From Spirosoma endbachense (GTDB taxonomy: Bacteria; Bacteroidota; Bacteroidia; Cytophagales; Spirosomataceae), in the NCBI RefSeq assembly GCF_010233585.1, contig NZ_CP045997.1, positions 628,489-692,488 of the forward strand: 64,000 nucleotides of DNA, given 5' to 3'. Positions 1 through 8,037 of the stretch are shown in pieces (position 1 is the first letter of the stretch; the number at the start of each line of letters is the position of its first letter). The position numbers and the translations under genes were made by a program. The notes beneath the pieces are model-generated. The model was given only the letters and a program-made list of their open reading frames with translations, made no database searches and was not told the DNA's origin.

Positions 1-672
1 ACAGTCGTTGCAACGTCAACCGACCCGTCCGACGATCTGATCGAGCAATTTTGCCGGGATGAGCATGTGGCTTTTTTTCGGGGAGGCCTGGACGATTGTC
101 TGGATCGGCATTACCAGATTGCAGAACGCTGGAATGCAGACATTGCGGTTAAAATTCCCTCCGACTGCCCATTGATCGACCCGCGTATTGTCGATCAGAC
201 TTTACAGTTTTTCCTGGATCATCCCGGACAGTATGACTTCGTCAGTAATCTACACCCGGCTACCTGGCCCGATGGCAACGATGTCGAAATAATGACCCGA
301 GCCTGTCTGGAACGAACACACTTCGAAGCAACGAAGCCCCTCGAACGCGAACACACCACACCCTATATCTGGGATACGGCACCCGAAACGTTCCGCAGGG
401 GTAACGTGAGCTGGCAAACGGGTCTGGATTACTCCATGAGCCACCGCTTCACGATTGACTACCGGGAAGATTATGCGTTCATCCGTACTGTTTACGAGGA
501 ATTATATCCGGCAAACCCAGCCTTTTCCTGCGAAGACATTCTGGCTTTACTTGAGCGCAAACCCGAAATCTATGCCATCAATGCCGATTTAGCGGGCGTA
601 AACTGGTACCGCAATCATTTAAACGAACTCCACACTGTTTCAGCAAATCAAACGAGAGTACTCAGTAATTAG
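1..672 (+). CDS. SpsF-like cytidylyltransferase / glycan nucleotidyltransferase (5' partial)
   Basis: The frame is open from base 1 and has no credible start inside the window, so the N-terminus lies upstream; the GTG at 67 is internal. The visible 223 residues match the middle and C-terminal parts of the SpsF/CMP-sugar synthetase family (GT-A fold). Supporting features are a conserved segment around IPSDCPLIDP, where the family binds the nucleotide and metal, followed by DGNDVEIMTR and a HRFTIDYREDY block. In known members the enzyme activates a sugar acid with CTP or is coupled to spore-coat/O-antigen sugar synthesis. The downstream NeuB-, KdsC-, aminotransferase- and SDR-like genes suggest it activates the ulosonic acid they make. 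The exact substrate cannot be read from sequence. Confidence 0.8.
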   Translation, partial: TVVATSTDPSDDLIEQFCRDEHVAFFRGGLDDCLDRHYQIAERWNADIAVKIPSDCPLIDPRIVDQTLQFFLDHPGQYDFVSNLHPATWPDGNDVEIMTRACLERTHFEATKPLEREHTTPYIWDTAPETFRRGNVSWQTGLDYSMSHRFTIDYREDYAFIRTVYEELYPANPAFSCEDILALLERKPEIYAINADLAGVNWYRNHLNELHTVSANQTRVLSN

Positions 673-753
673 TTAATGGGTTTGCCGTATTCATTTTGCG
701 GTTTTTTCATGAACCAAAAACAGAACGCCGTAAACCATAAACCCAAGTAGTGC

Positions 754-1611
754 ATGAATAGTGAACAGTTAACTGATCTACAAAAAACAGCCCTGAAAGT
801 TCGGGAACACATCATCCGGATGTCTACGGATGGAGGGTGCTTTACGGGCGCGTCGCTCTCGGCGACGGATCTGGTCGTTTATCTCTACAAACAGTTTCTG
901 AACATAAAAAAAGAAACACTGAACGATCCTGGTCGCGATTACCTGTTTTTGTCGAAAGGCCATGACGTACCCGCCCTTTACGGCACCTTCGTCGAACTGG
1001 GCTGGCTCCCTGTCGAACGGCTCAACAATCATTTATCGACACGGGATTCCATTTACTGGCACCCAAATGTGATAGTTCCCGGTATTGAATTTCATTCCGG
1101 CTCATTGGGCCATTTGCCATCGGTAGCACTGGGCGTCGCCCTGGATTGTAAAATAGCCGGATCGCCCAATAAGGTCGTCTGTATTCTGGGCGACGGTGAA
1201 TTAAACGAAGGCTCCGTCTGGGAGGCCGTTCTGGTAGCTAATGCCTACAAGCTTGATAATCTGCTCTTTGTGGTCGACCGAAACTTCTTCCAGGCCAACA
1301 TGCCTACGGAAGAACTGATTCCACTGGAACCGCTGGTCGATAAATTTTTGGCCTTTGGGGCTGGGGTCAAACGGGTAGATGGGCACGACTTTACAGTGTT
1401 AGATGATACACTATCCATATTTCCATTTCAGTCCGGGAAGCTCAATGTGCTCATCGCCGATACGCGCCGGGGCAAAGGCTTGCCGAGTATTGAAGCCCGC
1501 GCCGATCGCTGGTTCTGCAATTTCACTCACGATGAAGTAAATGCTCTGCTCGCTGAACTACACGGCGAACACACAGCTACACTGGAATCTGAAACGCTTG
1601 TAGTGCGCTAA
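754..1611 (+). CDS. transketolase-like protein, N-terminal (thiamine-diphosphate) subunit
   Basis: At 285 aa this is the size of the N-terminal half of split transketolases. Visible motifs are SKGHDVPALY, GSLGHLPSVALG and the thiamine-diphosphate/Mg motif GDGELNEGSVWEA followed by a conserved Asn (VVDRNFFQ). The C-terminal half follows 104 bases later as a separate gene. Split transketolases of this kind are common in sugar-biosynthesis clusters, where they move two-carbon units between sugars. They are usually distinct from the full-length housekeeping transketolase. Within this cluster it probably builds or remodels the sugar backbone later handled by the aminotransferase and NeuB-like enzyme. 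That role is inference. Confidence 0.88.
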   Translation: MNSEQLTDLQKTALKVREHIIRMSTDGGCFTGASLSATDLVVYLYKQFLNIKKETLNDPGRDYLFLSKGHDVPALYGTFVELGWLPVERLNNHLSTRDSIYWHPNVIVPGIEFHSGSLGHLPSVALGVALDCKIAGSPNKVVCILGDGELNEGSVWEAVLVANAYKLDNLLFVVDRNFFQANMPTEELIPLEPLVDKFLAFGAGVKRVDGHDFTVLDDTLSIFPFQSGKLNVLIADTRRGKGLPSIEARADRWFCNFTHDEVNALLAELHGEHTATLESETLVVR

Positions 1612-1715
1612 AAGAAAGGAATATAAGCTGTATGAACCCGCTATAGAACAGGTGACCGAGCCCTTCGATCAAGCTTTTTATAGCTTATCGTATACACCTT
1701 AGAGCAACTAAAAAA

Positions 1716-2630
1716 ATGACTTACGAGGAATTACTTACCCAAACTGCTCTTGCCGATGAACGGGTTGTCGTTATGACGGCCGAAAACCGGGCACTGGTAC
1801 GGAATATGCCCAAAAATCTTGGTAATCGCTTTATCGACACCGGCATTACGGAACAGACTATGATTGGTGCGGCTGCGGGACTGGCGCTACGGGGCCGCAC
1901 TCCCGTTGTTCATGCCCTGGCGGCTTTCCTGTCGATGCGGGCTTATGAATTTATCCGTACCGATGTTGGCATTGGTAATCTGCCCGTTAAACTGAGCAGC
2001 TTTATTCCGGGTTTTTTGTCTGATGGCAATGGCCCTACGCACCAGGCGGTTGAAGATATCGCCCTGATGCGGGGTATTCCGAACATGCAGGTCTTTTGCC
2101 CGGCTGATGAACAGGATCTACTCCAGATGCTACCCACGATCTGGGCCTCAAAATCGCCATCCTACGTGCGGATCTCAACCCGACCAGCCACCTATCAACA
2201 CAACCAACCCTTCGAAATCGGGTGCGCCGAAGTGGTCTCGAGGGGTTCCGATGTAACGATTCTGGTGTACGGTATGCTCTTCGAACAGGCATTGATTGCC
2301 GCCAATTTGTTACGTCATGATGGGTACTCGGTTGGTCTGGTGAATATGCGCAGTCTGAAACCGGTAGACGAAACGGTCATTCTGGAGGTTTGTGCCAATT
2401 CGGATCTGGTCGTGACCGTTGAGGATCATTTCCTGACTGGTGGGCTGTATAGTATTGTGGCAGAAACACTTCTCAAATACCGCAAAACGGCCCATGTTCT
2501 CCCCTTTGCCCTGAAAGGGAAATGGTATAAACCGGCCCGCCTGAATGAAGTACTGGAACATGAAGGATTTACGGGGGCCCAAATTGCCCAGGCCATCATC
2601 GAGCATCTGGTAGAAAATCTAGCCGACTGA
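1716..2630 (+). CDS. transketolase-like protein, C-terminal (pyrimidine-binding) subunit
   Basis: This 304-aa protein is the partner of the preceding N-terminal subunit. It carries the Pyr domain with the catalytic glutamate in TGITEQTMIGAAAGLALRG and the C-terminal transketolase domain (ILVYGMLFEQALIAANLL, LVVTVEDHF). The ATG start at 1716 follows an A-rich stretch. The first ~190 residues are the pyrimidine-binding domain and the last ~110 the C-terminal fold. It is expected to form a heterotetramer with the upstream product. The 104-base gap between the two subunits has only weak hairpin potential, so co-transcription is likely. Confidence 0.88.
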   Translation: MTYEELLTQTALADERVVVMTAENRALVRNMPKNLGNRFIDTGITEQTMIGAAAGLALRGRTPVVHALAAFLSMRAYEFIRTDVGIGNLPVKLSSFIPGFLSDGNGPTHQAVEDIALMRGIPNMQVFCPADEQDLLQMLPTIWASKSPSYVRISTRPATYQHNQPFEIGCAEVVSRGSDVTILVYGMLFEQALIAANLLRHDGYSVGLVNMRSLKPVDETVILEVCANSDLVVTVEDHFLTGGLYSIVAETLLKYRKTAHVLPFALKGKWYKPARLNEVLEHEGFTGAQIAQAIIEHLVENLAD

Positions 2631-2698
2631 CAGAGAATGATACCAGGCGATCCATGATCCGTTCGCTTACCCATTCACTCTGCATAACTCATCATCTC

Positions 2699-4036
2699 AT
2701 GAATAGTATCCGTTTTAACGAAACCTATCCTGACATTACAGTGTCGGATCAGTATTACGAACGGGCATTGGCCGTTCAGAAGCCCATTACCCAGACGCTT
2801 GCCAAAGGACCAGGGCAGTTTACGAAAGGTATTGCCCCGAAATACCTTGATCGTGGCAAAGGCGCACACGTTTGGGATGTCGATGGCAACGAATACCTTG
2901 ATTTTAACGCAGCCATTGGGCCGGTTTCGCTGGGTTATTGCTATCCCGTTGTCGATGAGGCCATTCGACAGCAGCTCAGCAAAGGCATCACCTTCTCGCT
3001 GATGCATCCGCTTGAAGTTGAACTCTCGGAGTTGATTCAGGAAATTATTCCGAATGCTGAAGCGGTAAAAATCAGTAAGACCGGTGCCGATGTTTGCTCG
3101 GCCGCCATTCGTGTGGCCCGTGCGTTTACGGGTCGCGAAAAAGTCTTCTGCTGCGGCTATCATGGCTGGCACGACTGGTACATCGCCGTTACGAGCCGGA
3201 ATGCAGGTATTCCAGATGCGATTCAGGATATGACCTACACGTTTGAATACAATGACATCGACAGCATCAAGGCAGCGCTCGACGACACCGTTGCTGCACT
3301 GATCCTGGAACCGTTCATCTTCGAAGCACCTAAACCCGGATTTCTGGAAGAACTGGCGGAGGTTTGCCGCGAAAACGGAACCCTGTTGATCTTCGACGAA
3401 ATGTGGACTGGTTTTCGGATCGCGATCGGTGGGGCACAGGAGTATTTCAACGTCAAACCCGACCTGGCGGTTTATTCCAAAGCCTGTGCCAATGGCATGC
3501 CCATCGCCCTCCTGACCGGCCGTACTGATGTGATGAATCTCTTTAACAATGAAGTATTTAGCTATACAACATTCGGCGGGGAAGCCCTCTCTCTCGCTGC
3601 CTGCATCGCTACGATCAACGAACTTCGCGATAAAAATGTACCGGCTTATCTCGACGAAAAAGGCGGCTTACTGAAAAATGGCTACAACCAGCTGGCTGCT
3701 GAACTAGGTCTATCGCACCTGACCAGGTGCATTGGCTATAACTGCCGATCGATGGTTACGTTCGCGCCTGGCGCTGGTAATGGGTTGGAACTCAAAACCC
3801 TGATGCAACAGGAAATGATCAAGCGCGGCATCTTGTGGGCGGGTTTTCACAACATGTGTTTCAGTCACTCCGATGAGGATATTGCCTATACGCTTTCGGC
3901 CTACCGGGATGTGCTGCCGATTATGAAGGAAGCGATCGAAAGCGGTAACGTAAAATCGTATCTGCACGGTGAAGTGCTCGAAGCGGTATTCCGCAAAACG
4001 AGTGATTATAACATCAAACCGAGGGTAACAGTTTGA
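2699..4036 (+). CDS. class III PLP aminotransferase (glutamate-1-semialdehyde aminotransferase-like)
   Basis: The start is taken at the ATG at 2699 (MNSIRFNETY, 445 aa); the upstream ATG at 2654 adds an uncharacteristic leader. Family features are the cofactor-binding segment near KISKTGADVCSAAIRVAR, the conserved ILEPF, the IFDEMWTGFRIAIGG motif whose Asp contacts the pyridine nitrogen, and the Schiff-base lysine in VYSKACANGMP. The TTFGGEALS motif follows. These proteins resemble HemL, but in glycan clusters they transfer an amino group to a keto or aldehyde sugar. Placement between transketolase and SDR/NeuB genes supports an amino-sugar role rather than heme synthesis. Confidence 0.85.
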   Translation: MNSIRFNETYPDITVSDQYYERALAVQKPITQTLAKGPGQFTKGIAPKYLDRGKGAHVWDVDGNEYLDFNAAIGPVSLGYCYPVVDEAIRQQLSKGITFSLMHPLEVELSELIQEIIPNAEAVKISKTGADVCSAAIRVARAFTGREKVFCCGYHGWHDWYIAVTSRNAGIPDAIQDMTYTFEYNDIDSIKAALDDTVAALILEPFIFEAPKPGFLEELAEVCRENGTLLIFDEMWTGFRIAIGGAQEYFNVKPDLAVYSKACANGMPIALLTGRTDVMNLFNNEVFSYTTFGGEALSLAACIATINELRDKNVPAYLDEKGGLLKNGYNQLAAELGLSHLTRCIGYNCRSMVTFAPGAGNGLELKTLMQQEMIKRGILWAGFHNMCFSHSDEDIAYTLSAYRDVLPIMKEAIESGNVKSYLHGEVLEAVFRKTSDYNIKPRVTV

Positions 4037-4045
4037 AAATAATTC

Positions 4046-4082
4046 TAGTGTTAATGCCTTGCTTTACAATACATTAACACTA
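4046..4082 (+). repeat. intergenic hairpin, 11-bp perfect arms
   Basis: The arms TAGTGTTAATG (4046-4056) and CATTAACACTA (4072-4082) are exact reverse complements around a 15-base loop. The hairpin sits ten bases after the aminotransferase stop and before the SDR start. It has no T-run on the plus strand, so it may stabilise or attenuate the operon mRNA rather than end it. Confidence 0.5.
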
Positions 4083-4117
4083 AATCCTACAAGCTGAAAA
4101 TCGAAAACTTTTTTCCT

Positions 4118-4924
4118 GTGCTTGATAAATTTTCACTTACCGATCGGGTGGCTATTGTGACCGGGGCGCTTGGGCTGATCGGGCGCAACCACTGCCGGGC
4201 ACTGGCGGAAGCCGGAGCCAATGTCGTTGTGGCCGACCTAAACGAAGAAGCGGCTCGGTCGTTCGCTTCCCAATTGGGCGATACTCATTTTGGCATCGGA
4301 CTCGATGTAACCGATGAAGCAACGGTTAAACAAGTCCGCGACCGGATTCTGGAACGTTATGGCCGAATTGACGTACTGGTCAACAATGCAGCTTTAAACG
4401 AAGCCGTCGAAAATCCGGCCATGGCGCTGGAATTAACGGCTTTCGAAAACTTTCCAGTGTCCCAGTTTCGGGCATCACTGGAAGTCAATGTAACAGGTGT
4501 TTTCCTGTGTTCTCAGGTATTCGGTAGCGTGATGGCCCAACAAGGCAAAGGCAGCATTATCAACGTAGCTTCTACCTATGGACTTGTGGGTCCCGACCAG
4601 CGCATTTACCGCAATGAAGCAGGCGAACAGACTTTTTACAAAACAGCCGCTTATCCGGCCACCAAGGGTGCCGTAGTCAATTTCACCCGGTTTCTGGCCG
4701 CTTACTGGGGGCAGAAAGGCGTTCGGGTCAATACGCTCTCGCCGGGCGGTGTAGAAAACGGCCAGAACGAGTTTTTCATCTCGAATTACTCCGCTAAAAC
4801 CGTACTGGGTCGTATGGCCCAACCCGATGAGTATCAGGGGGCTGTTGTTTTTCTGGCCAGCGATGCATCGGCTTACATGTCGGGTGCCAATCTGGTAGTC
4901 GATGGTGGCTGGACGGCAATTTAA
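4118..4924 (+). CDS. SDR-family NAD(P)-dependent oxidoreductase
   Basis: This 268-aa short-chain dehydrogenase starts at a GTG at 4118. The Rossmann motif TGALGLIG lies near the N-terminus, NNAALNEAV is the NNAG-like strand, an STYGLVGPDQ segment carries the catalytic Ser, and AAYPATKGAV carries the YxxxK pair. The C-terminal GGWTAI is typical of the family. The long insertion between the Ser and Tyr motifs (RIYRNEAGEQTFYK) is less usual. It lies inside the ulosonic-acid cluster and probably oxidises or reduces a sugar hydroxyl so the neighbouring aminotransferase can act; the substrate is unknown. Confidence 0.88.
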   Translation: MLDKFSLTDRVAIVTGALGLIGRNHCRALAEAGANVVVADLNEEAARSFASQLGDTHFGIGLDVTDEATVKQVRDRILERYGRIDVLVNNAALNEAVENPAMALELTAFENFPVSQFRASLEVNVTGVFLCSQVFGSVMAQQGKGSIINVASTYGLVGPDQRIYRNEAGEQTFYKTAAYPATKGAVVNFTRFLAAYWGQKGVRVNTLSPGGVENGQNEFFISNYSAKTVLGRMAQPDEYQGAVVFLASDASAYMSGANLVVDGGWTAI

Positions 4925-4932
4925 TGAACTGA

Positions 4933-4997
4933 TTTACAGGAGTCGATTGGCCCGAAAATACCCGAAATGGCAGTTTCCGCCAATCGACTCCTGTAAA
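4933..4997 (+). repeat. 19-bp perfect inverted repeat between SDR and HAD genes
   Basis: The left arm at 4933-4951 and right arm at 4979-4997 are exact reverse complements (core ACAGGAGTCGATTGG) with a 27-base spacer. The element ends 19 bases before the TTG start of the phosphatase gene, so it could fold over the leader of that gene. It lacks a T-tract and looks like a REP- or attenuator-type element, not a simple terminator. Confidence 0.6.
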
Positions 4998-5016
4998 CCA
5001 TAAACCGTAAAACAAT

Positions 5017-5568
5017 TTGAATCAGGAATTAATCGAAAAAGCTGCTCGCATAAAACTCCTATTGACGGACTGCGATGGCGTTCTGACCGATGCAGGCGTT
5101 TATTACGGCGAAAAAGGCGAGGTGCTGAAGAAATTCAACATGCGGGATGGTATGGCCGTTGAGCGGCTTCGGAAACTGGTGGGTGTTGAGACGGGAATTA
5201 TTACCGGCGAAACCTCACCATCGGTTGTGTCGCGGGCTGCCAAATTAAAGATTACAGAGTTGCACCTTGGCAGTAAAGATAAGCTGTCTTTACTGGCCGA
5301 GATCCTGGAGCGCAAGGATTTAGATGCGTCGGAAGTAGCGTTCATCGGCGACGACGTCAACGATCTGGAGATCCAGAAAGCCGTTGGATTTTCGGCCTGC
5401 CCGGCTGATGCAACCCGTTACAACAAATCCATTGTCGATTACTGCTGCGATGCGAAAGGTGGCGAAGGCTGCTTCCGCGAACTGGCCGAATTAATTATTG
5501 ACGCCAAACATATTGTATCCGTTCAACTTGCATCAACCATACAACCCAATGAGAACCATTACACTTAA
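5017..5568 (+). CDS. KdsC-like HAD-family phosphatase
   Basis: This 183-aa protein begins at a TTG at 5017; no better ATG lies upstream in frame. The HAD motif I is LLTDCDGVLTDAGVYYG (nucleophile Asp plus the +2 Asp), motif II is the Thr in IITGETS, and motif IV is FIGDDVNDLEI. It has the cap-less tetrameric C0 form of 3-deoxy-octulosonate-8-phosphate phosphatase and of NeuA-linked phosphatases. It should remove phosphate from the phospho-ulosonic acid made by the overlapping NeuB-like gene. The last 20 bases overlap the start of that gene, which implies translational coupling. Confidence 0.85.
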   Translation: MNQELIEKAARIKLLLTDCDGVLTDAGVYYGEKGEVLKKFNMRDGMAVERLRKLVGVETGIITGETSPSVVSRAAKLKITELHLGSKDKLSLLAEILERKDLDASEVAFIGDDVNDLEIQKAVGFSACPADATRYNKSIVDYCCDAKGGEGCFRELAELIIDAKHIVSVQLASTIQPNENHYT

Positions 5569-6454
5569 CACAGGCCGAAAAATTGGCCATGGACAACCCA
5601 GTTATGTCATTGCCGAAATTGGCATTAACCACAACGGCTCGCTCGAACTGGCTAAAAAATTGATCGATGAAGCCGTAGCCGCCAGAGCCGATGCGGTGAA
5701 GTTTCAGAAACGGACGCCCGAAATTTGCGTTCCCCGCGATCAGTGGAACATCATGCGCGACACGCCCTGGGGTCGCATGACCTACATCGACTATAAGCGC
5801 AAAACTGAATTTGGCATGCTGGAATATACGGCCATCGATCAGTATTGTCACGAACAGGGTATCGACTGGTTTGCTTCGGCCTGGGATGTGGAGTCGGTCG
5901 ATTTTCTGGAAGCCTTCGATCCATGTCTGTACAAACTGGCCTCAGCCTCATTGACCGACCTGGCGCTGATCGAAAAAATTCTGCATACGGGTCGCCCGCT
6001 CATGCTCTCCACGGGCATGTCGACCATGGCTGAAATCGAAGAAGCGATCGCGCTCGTTGAGGAATACGATACTGACTATCCGCTTTTAGTTGCGCATTCA
6101 ACTTCGGCTTACCCCTGCAAACCCGAAGAATTAAATCTGCGGATGGTTCCAACCCTCCAGGCTGCTTACCCAACAATTCCGATTGGTTATTCGGGACATG
6201 AAACAGGCCTTTCGACAACGGTTGCCGCGGTTACGCTGGGAGCAACCTTTGTGGAGCGCCATTTCACACTCGACCGGGCTATGTGGGGTTCTGACCATGC
6301 CGCATCGGTTGAACCACAGGGATTACAGCGACTGGTCCGCGACATTCGTGATGTCGAAACCGCCCTCGGTGATGGAGTCAAAAAAGTATATGAATCTGAA
6401 CTTGGGCCGATGAAGCGGCTACGGGTAAATATTAATTCCGCTTTTTCGGTCTAA
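5549..6454 (+). CDS. neuB: NeuB-like ulosonic (sialic-type) acid synthase, without SAF domain
   Basis: The start is the ATG at 5549 (MRTITLNTGRK), which overlaps the phosphatase gene by 20 bases and gives 301 aa. TIM-barrel motifs of the NeuB family are present: VIAEIGINHNGSLELAKKLI, AVKFQKRTPE, the STGM segment and GYSGHETGL. These enzymes condense phosphoenolpyruvate with a hexosamine-type aldose to give a nine-carbon (or shorter) 2-keto-3-deoxy acid. Typical NeuB proteins are about 340-350 aa and end in an antifreeze-like SAF domain. Here the protein stops right after the barrel (VNINSAFSV), so that domain is missing. The gene closes the sugar-acid cluster. Confidence 0.87.
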   Translation: MRTITLNTGRKIGHGQPSYVIAEIGINHNGSLELAKKLIDEAVAARADAVKFQKRTPEICVPRDQWNIMRDTPWGRMTYIDYKRKTEFGMLEYTAIDQYCHEQGIDWFASAWDVESVDFLEAFDPCLYKLASASLTDLALIEKILHTGRPLMLSTGMSTMAEIEEAIALVEEYDTDYPLLVAHSTSAYPCKPEELNLRMVPTLQAAYPTIPIGYSGHETGLSTTVAAVTLGATFVERHFTLDRAMWGSDHAASVEPQGLQRLVRDIRDVETALGDGVKKVYESELGPMKRLRVNINSAFSV

Positions 6455-6594
6455 TTGCCGGTGGCACGGCTCGAAGCAAAAGCCCTATGCCAGTGGAACA
6501 TTATTTTAGAACGATACGGTTTGTATGAGACAGTTGATGAATCATACATTTTGGCGACACCAGCTACCGTATCACCCTCAAACACTCGTTAAAC

Positions 6595-7509
6595 ATGATG
6601 CCGCAGGCAGAATTAGTACGAATCACGACCGCTATTCTGGTGGTCTGGATCGTCGGCATTCTTATCTGGGAACGGGTTGCACCCTACCGCAAGGGGCTTC
6701 CGCTGTTTCGGGATGGGTTTTGGGTTGACCTGGTTTGGTATACCCTTATTCAGAGTTACTTTCTCAAGATTCTGATTTTCGATTACATTATTGCTCCGTT
6801 GCAAACGCACTTCGACTGGTCAGACTGGCAATTTGTCAGGCACTGGCCAGTTTGGGTACAGGTGTTGTTTTTTCTGTTTACCCACGACCTGTACATTTAC
6901 CTTTTTCACCGTTTTCAACACGCCAACAAGTGGCTCTGGCGAACGCACGAAGCCCATCACTCCAATAAAGAGGTCGACTTTCTGGCTGGATCACGTTCTC
7001 ACGTTGTCGAAATCATTATCAACCAGACCATCGAGTTTGCGCCAATTATCTTACTCGGTGCCGATCCGGCCGTAATTCCGATCAAGGCACTGCTGGATGC
7101 CATGTTCGGCATGTTCATCCATGCCAATATCCGGGTCAGGCTGGGGTCCTTAAAGTATATCTTTAACAGTCCGCACCTTCATTTGTGGCATCATGCTAAT
7201 TATCAGGAAGTTTTCCATGCTAACTTTGGCACGAAGTTTTCGTTTTTCGACTATTTGTTTGGCACTGCCTATGATCCTGAACATACGCCAGGCAATCTTC
7301 CGGAAAACTGGGGCTTATACTATGATTACCCGAAAGACTATTTTTTGCAGCACGCTTTTTCGGTGAAACGGTTTGACGAACGAAAGCTTCAATCCAATAA
7401 ATGGTTTTCACGCTATTACATGCTTCGCCCCAACCTGTTGCGTTTCCTGAAGAAACGACTCAACCGACAAACGAATCCCTCGCCATTAGAAACTGAAAAC
7501 GTCAACTGA
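6595..7509 (+). CDS. sterol desaturase / fatty acid hydroxylase superfamily membrane protein
   Basis: This 304-aa integral membrane protein has hydrophobic segments near residues 8-27, 45-65, 80-100 and 140-160. It carries the histidine clusters of the superfamily, HRFQHANKWLWRTHEAHH and HLHLWHHANY, which bind a di-iron centre. Members hydroxylate or desaturate lipids. Here the target may be a membrane lipid such as a sulfonolipid or hopanoid, but no neighbour identifies it. The GTG of the next gene starts three bases after the stop, so the two are probably co-expressed. Confidence 0.85.
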   Translation: MMPQAELVRITTAILVVWIVGILIWERVAPYRKGLPLFRDGFWVDLVWYTLIQSYFLKILIFDYIIAPLQTHFDWSDWQFVRHWPVWVQVLFFLFTHDLYIYLFHRFQHANKWLWRTHEAHHSNKEVDFLAGSRSHVVEIIINQTIEFAPIILLGADPAVIPIKALLDAMFGMFIHANIRVRLGSLKYIFNSPHLHLWHHANYQEVFHANFGTKFSFFDYLFGTAYDPEHTPGNLPENWGLYYDYPKDYFLQHAFSVKRFDERKLQSNKWFSRYYMLRPNLLRFLKKRLNRQTNPSPLETENVN

Positions 7510-7511
7510 TT

Positions 7512-7886
7512 GTGCAAGCCTGGTTTTTCCTGTTCATCGCAGCTTCTTTTGAAACTGCCTGGACCTATTCCGTCAAATATATGACGTTCGATCTGTTAAA
7601 AACGCTCCGCTGGAATACGTTCTACACACCAAATGTCGGTTTGCCAATTCTGCTTCCGTTTGTTGGCTATGTCGTTTTTGGGATAGCCAACATCTATTTT
7701 TTTTCGCAGGCCATCAAACAGATTCCTACGCCAACGGCCTTTGCGGTCTGGACTGCCATGGCCCTGGCATTGATCAAAGCCGTCGATGTGTTTATTTTCA
7801 AAACCAACTGGTCCCTGACCGAACTGTTTTTTCTGACACTTATTGGCGTTGGCATTGTCGGTTTGCGAGTGTACTCGGCGGGGTAA
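7512..7886 (+). CDS. SMR-like small four-helix membrane protein
   Basis: This 124-aa protein has four hydrophobic segments (about residues 2-20, 43-64, 72-92 and 100-120) and starts at a GTG at 7512. The first helix, FLFIAASFETAWTYSVKY, places a glutamate where SMR/EmrE pumps have their substrate-binding Glu. The third helix IPTPTAFAVWTAMALALI resembles the SMR signature. It may export small cations or act as a lipid or guanidinium carrier. The linker between helices 1 and 2 is longer than in EmrE, so a divergent SMR or DMT-type protein is equally possible. Confidence 0.65.
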   Translation: MQAWFFLFIAASFETAWTYSVKYMTFDLLKTLRWNTFYTPNVGLPILLPFVGYVVFGIANIYFFSQAIKQIPTPTAFAVWTAMALALIKAVDVFIFKTNWSLTELFFLTLIGVGIVGLRVYSAG

Positions 7887-8037
7887 TTAGGTAAGGCTAA
7901 CGGCTATGTCAAGAAATACCGCTCCCAGATAAAGCTGGCTAATGTGTATGGCCTAACCAAAAATCACCTTCCTTTTCGCACATTTTCATTTTTCCTGTGT
8001 TTCTTTGACGGGGTGCAGAAGGCATCCCGTTTTATCA

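Noticed and set aside
6469..6486. Copy of the 35.1-kb hairpin tip (GTGGCACGGCTC)
   Set aside because: Only 12 bases match and no hairpin forms there, so chance similarity cannot be excluded. Mentioned only as a hint.
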